From: Xiphophorus maculatus
Lineage: Eukaryota; Chordata; Actinopteri; Cyprinodontiformes; Poeciliidae
DNA length: 64,000 nt
Direction: 5' to 3'
Assembly (NCBI RefSeq): GCF_002775205.1
Contig: NC_036459.1
Coordinates: 6,579,466 to 6,643,465 of the forward strand
Positions 39,001 through 49,480 of the stretch are shown here, one piece after another; position 1 is the stretch's first letter; each line of letters starts with the position of its first letter. The notes under the pieces were generated by a model. It had not been told where the DNA came from. It did not search any database and saw only the letters and a list, made by a program, of their open reading frames with translations. Both the position numbers and the translations under genes were made by a program.

Positions 39001-40089
39001 TTGCAGTCTGCATTCAGGGTGAACCTGCTTGTATTACCAAACCTGGACATGGTGACAGTGGTTTCTAAACTTTTTTATATGAAGACTTTGTTCCTTAAAG
39101 TCAAAGGTCTTATTTTAAATTCTTTTGAGATCTTGTTATATTCCTCACCGGACTTCAATAAGCTGTGATGTCATCTTATCAAAAGCCTCCGCCAGCTCTT
39201 TTGAAATCAACGTGTTTACTCTTAACTCAACAACCAGTAACACACCTAAGTAAATGTCTGAGGCTTAAACAGGACAAACCTCCAACATAGAAGGGATGTT
39301 GTATCATAGAGAGATTGAAGAAACATGAGTAAATCCTCAGAGCACTGAAAGACTAACAAATTCAGATGACTTTAGCAATTTCAAATAACTCAAAATGTTT
39401 ACATCAGTAGGAGGAAATGCAATATTACGGGATAATGACTATTCACACTTTCCTAAGAGATTGTTGTTAAGCTTGTTGCTTGTTCTATTGAAAATCCTAA
39501 ATGTTTCTGATAAAAACTATTAAAGGCAGGAATATAGTTATCAATCTTTGCTCAGTGCATTTCAGTGCAGTGCATCTTATTTATGTTAAATGTGCCAATC
39601 GATGTGTGATTGATGCACCGCACCGAAGTGCAGAGTTTAATCCCACAGTTGATTTGGTAACACCTTGATGTCTTAAAAGCATTGTAGTTTTGTAATCTCT
39701 ACTCCTACTGACAGCCTAGTGATGTATGAGCAGCATATGCGAAGGATTCTGAATGTTTGACTTATCTGAGCAATTCATCTAGAGACATATCATCATTTTT
39801 ATTTACCTTTTCTTCAGAAACCTAAATTATAGCTGTGCCCGTCTCATTTACTAACCACATGTTGTAATTATTTCAATCCTGTCTCCAGGTGGTCTACCTC
39901 CATGCCAACAAGATTGGCGCTGTGGGAACGGAGGACTTCTGCCCCCCTGGCTTCAACACCAAGAAGGCCATGTACTCGGGTATCAGCCTGTTCAGCAACC
40001 CGGTACCCTACTGGGAAGTTCAGCCAATCACCTTCCGCTGCGTCTTTGACCGCTCCGCTATTCAGCTCGGAAACTACAGGAAGAAGTAG
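29801..40089 (+). CDS. dcn: Decorin, class I small leucine-rich proteoglycan (7 coding exons)
   Basis: Decorin is a secreted dermatan/chondroitin sulphate proteoglycan that binds collagen fibrils and limits their growth. CDS exons: 29801-30008, 33789-33901, 35899-36112, 36339-36452, 37955-38048, 38369-38507, 39889-40089 (1083 bp, 360 aa; human 359). The signal peptide is [24 protein letters not shown] block follows, with a likely glycosaminoglycan Ser35 in GSG. Cys53, 57, 59 and 66 give the class I pattern C-X3-C-X-C-X6-C. Leucine-rich repeats follow, including [11 protein letters not shown] (202-212), the known collagen-binding segment. Cys312 and Cys345 form the C-terminal ear loop. N-glycosylation sites are Asn210 and Asn261; the third mammalian site is absent (ANKIGA). 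The C-terminal half ([15 protein letters not shown]) separates it from biglycan, although [10 protein letters not shown] is biglycan-like. The ATG at 29801 is 19 bases after the acceptor; an in-frame upstream start would lie in the intron. Confidence 0.97.
31908..31990. repeat. (CA)n microsatellite, interrupted
   Basis: An 83-bp run of CA dinucleotides with interruptions (GCCT, GC, GCCC, CT). It explains His/Thr-rich and Val/Cys-rich open frames on the two strands. Confidence 0.97.
33322..33395 (-). mobile_element. LINE 3'-tail fragment
   Basis: AGACAAATATTTGTACAGCG with the following CATACACAGGGCAATTAAAA resembles the same fish LINE tail as 13430-13500, in the same orientation. Confidence 0.5.
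33475..33545 (+). mobile_element. LINE 3'-tail fragment with TATC repeats
   Basis: GGGAAAATCCCAAATGGGAT followed by TAATAAA and a TCTATCTATC run resembles the 3' end and simple tail of a teleost LINE. Confidence 0.45.
33789..33901 (+). CDS. dcn: dcn coding exon 2
   Basis: The exon is 113 bp, between acceptor CACCATCAG and donor CAC|GTAATT. It encodes [20 protein letters not shown] through KHLKGLH (residues 70-107) and ends in phase 0. Confidence 0.95.
34190..34585 (-). mobile_element. Full-length tRNA-derived SINE with perfect 15-bp target duplication
   Basis: The element occupies about 34205-34570 in minus orientation. On the minus strand it starts GGCTGCACAGTGGTGCAGTT. It has an A-box-like TGGTGCAGTTGG (34559-34548) and a B-box GGTTTGATTCC (34516-34506), and ends in an ATGG-type tail (34202-34213) like several fish LINE/SINE tails. 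A (CA)n run (about 34341-34368) lies inside. The direct repeat TCAAATACTTTACAT flanks it exactly (34190-34204 and 34571-34585), showing target-primed insertion. It resembles the AFC-type teleost SINEs; that family name is from memory. It lies in the intron after dcn coding exon 2, opposite to transcription. Confidence 0.88.
34615..35400 (+). mobile_element. LINE 3'-end relic, split by a hAT MITE
   Basis: Positions 34634-34680 translate to [14 protein letters not shown], resembling the VQNAAARLL motif near the end of fish LINE reverse transcriptases. After the MITE, GATAGAGCGTTTTCTGAAAA and TTGAAAGGAGCTTTATAATT resemble the rest of such an end (rRFrxxxK block and the 'gaaaggtgctatataaat' tail). 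Frames are broken. The relic surrounds the hAT element, so it is older. Confidence 0.5.
34770..35261. mobile_element. hAT-type MITE with 14-bp terminal inverted repeats and 8-bp target duplication
   Basis: The element spans 34778-35253 (476 bp). The left end CAGTGGTTCTCAAA (34778-34791) is the exact reverse complement of the right end at 35240-35253. The 8-bp direct repeat CAACAGGA flanks it (34770-34777 and 35254-35261). Subterminal GGGGGTAC motifs occur at both ends. Size, ends and 8-bp duplication fit a nonautonomous hAT (Charlie-like) element. No transposase remains. Confidence 0.92.
35899..36112 (+). CDS. dcn: dcn coding exon 3
   Basis: The exon is 214 bp, between acceptor CCATATAG and donor ATGG|GTATGA, ending in phase 1. 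It encodes residues 108-178: [42 protein letters not shown] and QVIVM. Confidence 0.95.
36339..36452 (+). CDS. dcn: dcn coding exon 4 (collagen-binding repeat)
   Basis: The exon is 114 bp, after a T-rich acceptor (TTTTTTAG) and before AAAG|GTAAGG. It encodes [11 protein letters not shown] and [15 protein letters not shown] with N-glycosylation site Asn210. Confidence 0.95.
36723..37121 (-). mobile_element. Solo LTR, gypsy-like, with 5-bp target duplication
   Basis: The element spans 36728-37116 (389 bp), starts TGTCATGATG and ends CCTCACA (TG...CA ends), and is flanked on both sides by AATAT (36723-36727 and 37117-37121). In minus orientation it holds a TATA-like TATTTAA (36994-36988) and an ATTAAA polyadenylation-like hexamer (36804-36799) in the expected order. 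No internal retroviral-type coding region is present, so this looks like a solo LTR. The text resembles Ty3/gypsy LTRs common in fish. It lies in the dcn intron between 36453 and 37954. Confidence 0.75.
37122..37954 (+). other. dcn: Decorin intron segment after the solo LTR
   Basis: Ordinary AT-rich intron sequence. Nothing beyond the downstream acceptor is recognised. Confidence 0.5.
37955..38048 (+). CDS. dcn: dcn coding exon 5
   Basis: The exon is 94 bp, between GTTTGCAG and GCCAA|GTAATA. It encodes [19 protein letters not shown] and TLKGLKNLA, ending in phase 2. Confidence 0.95.
38369..38507 (+). CDS. dcn: dcn coding exon 6
   Basis: The exon is 139 bp, between CCTTGCAG and ATCCAG|GTACAC. 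It encodes [20 protein letters not shown] and [20 protein letters not shown], with N-glycosylation site Asn261, ending in phase 0. Confidence 0.95.
38508..39888 (+). other. dcn: Decorin last intron
   Basis: 1.4 kb between donor GTACAC and acceptor TCTCCAG. No repeat or coding remnant was recognised. Confidence 0.7.
39889..40089 (+). CDS. dcn: dcn last coding exon
   Basis: It follows acceptor GTCTCCAG and ends at TAG 40087-40089. It encodes [20 protein letters not shown] through [10 protein letters not shown], including the ear-loop cysteines 312 and 345. Confidence 0.96.
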   Translation: MVYLHANKIGAVGTEDFCPPGFNTKKAMYSGISLFSNPVPYWEVQPITFRCVFDRSAIQLGNYRKK

Positions 40090-41330
40090 AGCCGAGCTCC
40101 TCCGCGAGCAAGAATGTGTTTATAGATGAGAGCATGAACGTTTTGCAAGTGTGTGTTAGACCATAACCCCACAACACTGACTCCCACCACTTCTCCTTTC
40201 CACCACTGCCAGCGTACAAATTATGACGTATTAATCTACACTCTGCTTTCCAACGCTCCAGCAGACATGGACCTTAAACACAACATTCCTCTCTCAATAT
40301 TTAGCTTCAGGGTATGTGGAGCGGTTATACACACGGCTCATAGTAAACACTCGCACATCTCGGTGGGACTCACACACAACATATCATTCATGGAACTAGT
40401 TAAGCAATTCATTTCTTTGATTTTACATTTTTTTGCATATGTGTTTTAGCGCATTAATTTGCATATGTTAATTAATTCAGTGGATCAACACAGAGACGAA
40501 CCCAGACCAAAAAGACACCTCGTTCAGGGGGAGCGATGTCACAAATCTTACTCAGTTCAACTTTGTCTTCCTCTATTCATTATACAGCTGGCCTGCAGAG
40601 CAGGCAGCAAGAGCAACCTGTGTTTTAAATGACAAATAACAGCTGATTTTTCTGTTGTTATTATTTTGGTATGTACTAGCTAATACCTGTGTAATATGAA
40701 CGGCTTCCAGAGTGTAACATCAACAAACAGTACAGAACTCAGCTCTCCATTTGTATTGTATTTACTTAAAAATAGAGATAAACGCAACAGTGTCTTGTTC
40801 CACATTGTGATTTCTTTTGCTTACAGCAGTGTAGTTTTTACATGTTCTTCATCATATTCCATCCTCTGTTTCTCTCCCCAGCGATTTCCTCAACACAAGT
40901 TGAAAATGGCTTCAGAAAGTTAGAATAAACAATATATGTCTTGAACAGATGATGTCACTTCCAAAGATTATATGCATGCTCTTAATTTTTACCTTTCGAC
41001 TTGAACCAAGTGCTTTTGAAATCATTCGTTAATGCGCATATGTGTTTCCCTTTTTCTTTTCTTTTTTTCCCTACTTGTCCTTTCTCTCTTCAACCGTCAT
41101 GAAAAATTGGAGGGTGCGTCCAAAGCGCCCGTGTTGGTGTGAATGTTGTATGTATAGACGCTGTATATAAATGTTGTATAAAAACCTCTCAATGCTTAAA
41201 GGCACAAGGCACTTACCTTAGCTCAGACTTAATATATCAGCAGGAAAGGTGTTTCTCTTTTTTTTCCCGGGGCCGGGACTCCAGCTAAGGTGTCCTAAAC
41301 AAAATAAAAGTACTAATAAAAAAGTAGCAT
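40090..41330 (+). other. dcn: Decorin 3' UTR
   Basis: Noncoding sequence after the stop with AATAAA at 40924-40929 (early) and 41303-41308 (likely main), allowing two alternative ends. No repeat was recognised inside. Confidence 0.6.
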
Positions 41331-43465
41331 TTCTGTTTATGTTTGAAATTTTCTGAATTTACGTCAGTATTAATGTGGGAATTGGCTGAAAAATTGACTA
41401 GCAAGCACACAAGACAAGACACATAACAGCAAGAAGGATGTTCATTGGGTAAACTACTGACTTGTTGGTAAGTAGTTTGCATTCAATTGATTATGGGTTG
41501 GTTAATCAGCATTTAACATATATGTAAATCTTTATATAACTACTGATCTTCACTAACCCACACTGGGTTGCAAAAATATAAATACAAGCCCAGATTAAGT
41601 CAAAATGTTACATAAAATAACACCCAAACAGATGTTTCTATTCAGAAAAAGGGGGTCTGACCAGACATGTATAAATAAACTAAACTGAAGTTCAGCTTTC
41701 GACATATTTCACCCCGATGGGAACTTCAAAGTTGTCCAACCTACTCCCTATCACATCCTTCCTTTGAACAAAGGGCTGGTTTCTTGCCATCTGGAAACAA
41801 TAAGTCATCCTACAGATGTGTCTTCACACCACAAAAACTGTCGTCCTGTCAAAGTAAATATGGGTCAGATTCTTCCTCCAAACACTTACACAATGGAATC
41901 AGTTCTGCATGTGCTGCACAATGAGATGTGAACGAAGCTGCAGTTATTCCTGGGACTCCACGTTTCCTTTTGTATTGGTTTTAATTAAAAGAGCGCTTTG
42001 AGCAAAAGTGAAGTGGCTGCACCAACATTACTATATACTGCATGGTAATAAAATGTATTTCCATCCATGTTTTAAAAGTTCCCAACACTCTGGGAACTCT
42101 CTGGATATTATATGCATCTAAATATAAATATATACATACAGACAGCAAACACTTTCAGCATAGTGTTCAGCTCGCCGTGCCTTTGGTTTGCGGGAGGAAG
42201 CCAGCTTTCCCAGGGGAGATCACCCAGACTGGGAGCAAACGTGCAGAGCAACACATTTGATTTAACACTTCAACGCTTTAAGCCTTAACTTTTCACCAAA
42301 TAAACAAATTTACCTCGACATTATGGCACAAAATGAGTATAATCAGAAAAGTGGCAGATGTAAAGATAAAGTTATGCTATCATACATTAGCTCTCTGAAA
42401 ATTTAAAATATATATGTTTGCACAAGAACCATTTCATGCTCCACTGCAGATTTATTATCCTCCAGCCATTTAAGATACTTTAGTATGACTATTTACACTA
42501 AGCAAAAATAAATTTGGTCCATATGACATTTACTAGTTGTGTTTTGAGTTAAAAAAGCACATTTTGAAGACTAATGTGTTGTATAGATGATTTAGTGCCT
42601 CGTAGTGCCATTTTTCTTATCCAGCATCATAATGTGGTCCGCAGTGCAGCAGTAGCACAAAACCACAATTTTTATTTTTCATTCAATTACTTGTCTTTTT
42701 TGGCTTACCACACAAGTACGAATATAGGATATGTTTTCATGTAGTAAATTGTTATATCCTGTAATCATGAGTTTGTTTTTTTTATGTTCTCAAATTGATT
42801 TATTTTTATATTCAAGTTTTTTTTATGTTAAAATCATTTTTGTATAGAGTCATTTCTGGTAAATATAGAATCAATATATATATATAAAAAAGAATTATTC
42901 CTGCAATATCTTCTTCCTGCAGCTAACAATCGGGGACCTAAACCTTCTTGAATCAGTCCCCACAATGATTATTAAGAGCACAGCTGTTTGTAGCATTTGT
43001 GACTCAAGTCAAGTCATTGTACAAAGGCTCTATTTCAAATCGATGACTCCTGCCTTCTGTGTGAATGACTTTAGCAGCTTTGAATTAGTTTCTCAAAAGA
43101 TGGGCGCGCATCTTCAAAACCCTTGATTTGTTGGCTTGGTGCTTTGTGGCTAATGAGGCAGACAGATACTACACAGGTTCTAGTTTGTCGAAGGAAACTA
43201 GAATCTACAAGCTAGTGGCTTTGAAATGGTGTCATGATAAATTTATTACCCTACCAAAGTCATTTTTCTTGTCTTGCGAGTACAGTGTAATAAATCTTTG
43301 ATTGTATTTGCCAAAGTGGTGACTTTAGAAAGGTTAAGAGTATTATTTGACTGAAAATAGGGCAAAGACAACCCTACGCTGCAGCTACTCCAAGAGATTA
43401 CCAACAATAATTCAGGGTCTATTTCCAAATGACAATTCTGGCCTTCGAAGTTACAGACTAAAGCA

Positions 43466-43610
43466 AAAGGGTCTCAAACCTCAGCCCAAGAGTTAATGTC
43501 CTGCAACTTTTACATACACACCTGAATCAAATAGCTGGATTACTACAAAGGTTGATGATCAGGTTCTGGAGAGGCTGGTAATAAGCCATTCGTTTGATAT
43601 TGACATATTT
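43466..43610. mobile_element. Degenerate hAT-type MITE relic
   Basis: GGGTCTCAAACCTCAGCCC, GTCCTGCAACTTTTACATAC, CACACCTGAATCAAATAGCT and GGTAATAAGCCATTCGTTTG form the pattern of a common fish hAT MITE, related to 10556-10720. Termini are eroded. Confidence 0.5.
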
Positions 43611-43814
43611 TAGAGATCTAAAAGGAAAATAAATGGTGCAAACGCCAGCCAATAGCGTCTCACGTAGCATTGCTCCTATAGATATTACAGCTTCTCAAGC
43701 TGCATTTTCCTTTGAATACTTCAAATACGCTCTATGAAAATAGGTAGAGTTTTGGTTAATAATTTAGAGTCATGTTCCACAGAAAAGCGCCAGAATTCAA
43801 GCTGTTTTTTAAAC

Positions 43815-43843
43815 CCTGGGATAACTAAATCTGTTATCCCAGG
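43815..43843. repeat. Perfect inverted repeat, 11-bp arms
   Basis: Arms CCTGGGATAAC (43815-43825) and GTTATCCCAGG (43833-43843), 7-base loop. Confidence 0.88.
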
Positions 43844-45069
43844 TCTGTTGTCTATCAAAACCATATGAATATGGAGGAGGACAATATAACTACAATAGAG
43901 TAAATATGCAAACAATTGTAAAACAACCTTTAAGAGGGTATCAATCCTACTTCTATTAAGTCCATTTTTCTGTTGTTCTTATATTAAAGGTCTTTTTTTT
44001 TCATTAGAAGCAAGCAAAAAGTCAACATAATTGTCAGAAATGATGGCTTAAACATGTCTGTTTGTAAATACAATGTGTTTCACGTTATGAATTGAGTTAC
44101 AGAAATCTTTTCAATAATATTCTAATTTACTGAGGTGCACCTGCATAAACTAAGACCAGATGTCAAGACAAAAGTGAGTGAGTAGTCATTTTCTGAATCA
44201 TATTTCATTGCATTAAACACAGTTTATGGCTTAACAAAGTAGAAGGTGTTGGACTCTTTATGAACGGATACGTTAACAACAAATATGCAGATGAAAATGC
44301 AACCTTACGGCTCTCTCCACGTGATGCGATTTTGAACTTCTACGTCTTTGCAACAGGACAAAGCGTCAGTGTTTGAGTTCTGGAGCTCATCCTAAAACTT
44401 TCAGAGTGAATTCAGCTCTGCACTTCAATCTGTTGCCACCAAGTGGTGATTTCCAGACCAGCACCCTGTCCGCCTCTTTTCGTGAATTGCTCCCCTGAGC
44501 ATGGTCCAAATAAAGGATCTGAAGAGACATTTATCTCCCGGACCCTATAGGCACCTATAGCTTCTAGCTTGAGGCTTACTGCAAATATTCCTGTGTGTTT
44601 AGACATGCGTGTCGGACAGCTTTAGCTCATATGCAGCCACTGGCAGGCGGAATAGCCAAGGTTGTGTTTGACTGTTCACTAAAATCACATTTGCGCACAC
44701 TTGTTTAAGTGTGTGTTTTCACATGTGTTTGTAGGGGTGTGTGTGTGTTTGTTTGTTTTTTTACTGTGGTGCTTATGCAACCAAAGTAGCCTGAGCTCTT
44801 TAACCTTGTCAAAACAGATAAGAGACAAGATCCTGAAAGAAAAAAAACAGGTGTTTATTTTCAATCTGTCCAACTCAAAAAACATCACGATTAATTTTAG
44901 TGTTTTTAACATATGCCGACACTGATTCTGAAACCCTAGCAATGTGTGTTAAACTTAACTGCAAGCATGATGTTTTATATATCAAAAACAATAACGACCT
45001 TTTAGGTGGTTCAAGATACATTGCATTTTATAATTTGGGGATTCTTTTTTAAAAATCATGTCGGTTCTG

Positions 45070-45330
45070 TGATGCAAGATGACTCAGACAAAGAGGAGTA
45101 GACGTCATGTGCTTTAAGAAGATCTCCGCCTTGGATTTTGTCGCCTCTGGGCACATGTGAGCCCATGAGACTCAGGGTGAGGGAACGGCCGGGCCTGCCC
45201 AGGGCATGAGTCTCGGTTTAAGGCGCGCGGCAGGAACAGAAGGTGGTGTCTGGGGGCCGTCTGAGGTTTTATTAGAAGCTCCTGTGTGTCTGCGCCAAGA
45301 AGCCTGAGAATATCCTGTTTGCTAATGTGC
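45070..45330. promoter_or_regulatory. GC-rich candidate regulatory element with AP-1 and CRE-like sites
   Basis: A GC-rich patch in AT-rich intergenic DNA. It has TGACTCA (AP-1 consensus) at 45080-45086 and GACGTCAT (CRE-like) at 45101-45108, followed by a GCGCGCGG-containing stretch. No reading frame or transposon was recognised. A regulatory role for dcn or lum is inference. Confidence 0.35.
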
Positions 45331-46489
45331 TTGGTTGGATCTCCATATGTGTGCCCTTTGACAAAGCATGGCCATGTGGGCTCCAGCTGTACTTTTTTTG
45401 TTTTTTTTCCTTTTTCAACATGTGCTGGAAATATGTATTAGCGTTGCATTCACAGCCAACGCATACAGTTTGTATTCTAATTTCTTATGGATCATTTTTT
45501 TACTTAATAAATATTTTTGATTCGCTAATTAGGCTCAAGTTGGAGAGAGATGCTTTTAAAGAGGAAACCAAATCTCTAGATGCCCTTTAAAGAATCTGCA
45601 TGCTAAGTTTTGTCTATTTTTATTTAAAAAAGAGAAACAATAATTCCCTCTGGTACATGTGCATTATAGTTCTAGTAATTTTATATATGCTTTTTCTAGG
45701 TTCACATGGATTGTAATATATAAAGCTAAGCAAAAATATTTAATGTGTGGTTAATTAATAATAGTATCCATTAAAGAATTATTAGCAACATTTTATACGT
45801 TTTTTATTGTTATTATTTGGCTTCGCTCGTTGGGGTTGACAGCATAGTTTGACCAGCGTAAGACAAACATTTATCACAGTAATTAGCTGGTACATTGTCA
45901 GCCCTATCAACCTCTTAAAGGTGCTCATTTCATCTTTCCCTTTAACTCACATTCTGTACAGTCCTAGCTTCATGAGGGCTACGTCGCCCTCGGTTCTTGC
46001 CTTATGAACTGCTTTATTTCTCTGTGATGTAGATTCAATAAGGCGTCATTTTTAAAAACTCAGATTTTGGTTGCAGTTGGTGCAGATTCGCCAGTTTCAC
46101 ATCACGATGAGATTTTTTTGTTCCTTCACAACCCAAAGATGCTCTTGATGTCAGATGTGCACTGAGCTGCTGCCATGACACTGGCATATGTCAACAAGCT
46201 ACTGGACAGGTGTACCTAATGAAGTTTACCTTCTTTACCTTGAAAGAATGTTTCTAAAAAATGAGATTGAACATGATTTAGAGACACGTCTTACAAAAAA
46301 GTTAGTTGTATTTTGGTAAAGCCTGATAATAACTAATAATAAAACCTGTCAGATTACTTTAAAATTACCTACCAATGGAACATTTTAATAAATAAAGGAG
46401 TCTATGCATTCTGAAGAGATGAAATCTTTTCTATAACATGTGTGTTAACTGAGCTTACTGTACTGTTTGATATCTGGGATCAGTTGAAA

Positions 46490-46582
46490 TGTGTATGACT
46501 GCATTGAAATGATTTTTATAAAGTGCCTTGCGGTGACATTTGTTGTGAATTGGCACTATATAAATAAACTGAATTGAATTTC
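46490..46582 (+). mobile_element. LINE 3'-tail fragment
   Basis: AAAGTGCCTTGCGGTGACAT, TTGTTGTGAATTGGCACTAT and ATAAATAAACTGAATTGAAT match the pattern of an abundant fish LINE tail ('gatttggcgctatataaataaaattgaattgaatt'). Confidence 0.6.
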
Positions 46583-47219
46583 AATCTTTCAAAGGATAAA
46601 AGATATTTATCATTTGCACAAAACTCCATTGGATTTTTTTCCCCGCTTCCTATCATTTTCTATTTTATGGTATCTAAGACTGCCATTAAAAGCCTAACAA
46701 AGGCCTGTTGTTAGGCAACAGAAACACTTTTTTGGCAGCTTCATTTTATAGGTTAATTTGAGGCTTATTACTTCTGCTGCTTTAAGAAAAAAAGTTTTCC
46801 CTTTATGTCTTCCCTTTCTCAGATCTAATCTGATTGGTGAACTGGTTAGTCAAAAATACAGAAAGCAAGAGAACAATATTTATTTGGCAGCAAACCTGAC
46901 TGGTCCATGTTCTGATGTCTTTTCTTTTCCCTTTTCTTTTTTTACACATGCAACTTTTTCCACAGAGTGGTCTCTGGTTTAAATCCCTACTAGATATTCT
47001 TTGATCGTCTGCATGGCTGCTATCTGCAATCAAAGAACACAAACACATATGTGATAAGGGAAAGAAATGTGTCTTTGGCCAATTATTCTTTGTTATAACA
47101 ATGTTTTTTTGATGCATTTGTAGATAAAAAAAAATGTTGCAGTAATTGGTTTCTCTAAATTGCCATTAGCAACGAGCTTTGCAATTATGTTTTTTGTGCT
47201 GTGAGTCTTTAAGTTGCTC

Positions 47220-47280
47220 CATGACAGACAGGCGACCTGACCAAGGGTGATAAATTGTCGTAGGTGATGGATGGATGTTG
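47220..47280 (+). mobile_element. SINE/LINE tail relic
   Basis: GACAGACAGGCGACCTGACC followed by GGTGATGGATGGATG is the same tail type as the SINE in the dcn intron (34190-34585), here on the + strand and truncated at its 5' side. Confidence 0.55.
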
Positions 47281-48237
47281 TTTTTTATTCAAACTGCGTT
47301 AAAATTGTGACATGAATGCTTTTGCGCACCAAATCCTTGCAATTAATAAAAAGTTAGTTCTGCATGTGACTCTTACTTTGAATTGTCTGAAGAAACAAAG
47401 TATACAGACAATTTAATTCATTATTCATTTAACAAATAGGGTCCTCATAAGTGCATGAAAGAATCATCTACAGCAGGTCAATGCCTCAGTTACACACTTC
47501 TGTGGCGTCCCACTCTTCAACCAGCCTGAACAAAACACCCAAAACATCTCTACAAATGTTCAGTGGGGTTAGTAATCAAGTAGGAACCTGAGTAGTAAGA
47601 AAACACTCCTGAAAGCAAATGTCTGCAATCTGCTCCAACGGAGAATTAGAGAGCAAGAGTCAAACATCTAGACACTCAAACAGAAACAGTGTGACATTGA
47701 AATGACAGTGTTGTGCCCGAGAAAAACAACCACAAAAAATCTGGAATGACTTATGAGTGTGTTCACACTAAACGTTACCAGCAACAGAGGTAGAAACACA
47801 GCAACCTCAAGGCAATAAATATTTGTGGCTGCGCTGAGATGAAGTGACAGAAGCATAAACTGTATCCTGACCGAGAAACAAACAGTTCCCTTCCAAAGCA
47901 AACTGGAAGGAGTAGTTATTTGTCATATTTGCAGCCATACCTTACATCTAATCAGAAGTTTGATACCGACTGATTAAATGTGAGATGTAAAAAGAATCGC
48001 CGTACATTGAATGCATGATTTATCTGAAGTTCATGGTATAATTCAGCTTTGTATAAATCTGAACCAGATTACCAGCAACTTTGAAATTAGATTTTCATGT
48101 AAGAGAAACTCATCTGTTCTCTAGTTGGGCATTTATCTAACTGAAAAACTTAAGTATAAATCCATTTTTTTGCCCGTGTCAAACAATATATTCATAACAG
48201 AGCTTAATATCATTATCCCAGCAACTGATTTAAGCAA

Positions 48238-48280
48238 ATATATATATATATATACTGTATATATACTGTATATATATATC
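48238..48280. repeat. (TA)n microsatellite
   Basis: A run of TA dinucleotides interrupted by two CTG units, directly before the LINE remnant. Confidence 0.95.
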
Positions 48281-48285
48281 AAGGG

Positions 48286-48897
48286 ATCACATCAGAAACA
48301 CAGCTTTGTTGGGGAAGCAGCATCAGAAGCAGCATCAGAGCCAGCGACTCTAATAGACTAGACAAAATCATCAGGAAAGCTGGCTCTGTACTGGGACTAA
48401 GGCTGGAGTCCCTGGAAACTGTGGTGGAGAGGAGGACACTGAAGAAGGTTCTGTCTATTATGGACAATAAACAGCACCCTCTCCACCACATAGTGGACAG
48501 ACAGCGGAGCACCTTCTCACATATTCTGCTCCAGCTCCGCTGTCGTAGGGACATATACAGGAAATCCTTCCTGCCACATGCCATCTCACTGTACAATAAA
48601 AGCTAAATCATTGTTCTGCACTAATCAGTCCGATTTTGCACAACTGCACTGTGGCACACTTCCTGTACATATATTTACATATACATATCTGCATTTTTTG
48701 AATCCTTGCAAGGACTGCTCTTAAGTTGTTTCTTATATTAACAGCATTTTATATTTTATTTTGATTTTTTATTTTATCTACAACTACTACTCAGTGGTAG
48801 TTGTTATTGTGTCTTGTCTCTATGCTGTAACTGCAAAGTAATTTCCCTGCTGGGATGAATAAAGTACTTCTATTCTATTCTATTCTATTCTATTCTA
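48286..48897 (+). mobile_element. 5'-truncated LINE with reverse-transcriptase C-terminus and (TTCTA)n tail
   Basis: The frame 48286-48606 (106 codons) reads ITSETQLCWGSSIRSSIR, then NRLDKIIRKAGSVLG, VVERRTLKKVLSIMDNKQHP, CRRDIYRKSFLPHA and SLYNKS, then stops at TAA. This is the C-terminal region of an L2/CR1/Rex1-like LINE polyprotein. A 3' UTR follows, with AATAAA (48858-48863) and a pure TTCTA tail (48868-48897). The frame is intact to its stop but lacks everything upstream, so the copy is 5'-truncated. The open frame suggests it is fairly recent. A target duplication was not identified because the left flank is simple TA repeat. Confidence 0.8.
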
Positions 48898-49382
48898 AAC
48901 ATTCTTGGCACGATTTACTGTTTTAAATCGTCCTGAATTTTAAGATATGACAAGACAAATGAAAATGTTTATATTAAAACCACTCATAGGTGGAGTTGAG
49001 CAATTAGTGTAGAAATATGTTATGATTTGTGGGAAAGGTCTTCAAGGTGTTACAATAGTTTTGAGACTGAAATAGGAAATTTTACATTTCACCGTCAGCT
49101 GCTGGAAACATTTTCCTGTAATGAAAACATTTCATTACAAGGTTTTCCACTTGAGGAAAAAGACCTTCCTTCTGTCCAGTTTGACAGAATATTTTAGTAA
49201 TTCAGCACCAAAAATGCTGAGCTGATTGTTGTCTTAAAATGTAACGCTTTTTTCTACAGCTCTCGTGAAACAGAGAAGCTTTTCAATTTCAGATTCACTT
49301 CTCAGATGAGACGTGCAAGAAGTAGACCATAATGAGTCGACGTAAGTAAAGCAAGTAAAATTCAAAAAAACAATTTCGAACC

Positions 49383-49480
49383 CAGAGAAAGCAGGAAAAC
49401 TTTCTGCTTTCTCTGAGTATATAACATTAATATATAATGTTATATTAACATTATATAATAATGTTAATATAACATTATAT
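49383..49480. repeat. Palindrome cluster: 12-bp hairpin plus 23-bp-arm AT-rich palindrome
   Basis: A hairpin with arms CAGAGAAAGCAG (49383-49394) and CTGCTTTCTCTG (49404-49415) is followed by a longer inverted repeat. Its arms at 49432-49454 and 49458-49480 are exact reverse complements over 23 bp with a 3-base centre. The second unit is almost pure A/T plus TGTTA/TAACA. No target duplication or element family was recognised. Confidence 0.9.

Noticed and set aside
47410..47680. Another Tc1 transposase fragment
   Set aside because: A short similarity to GTTCAGTGGGGTT text only, no readable protein motif.
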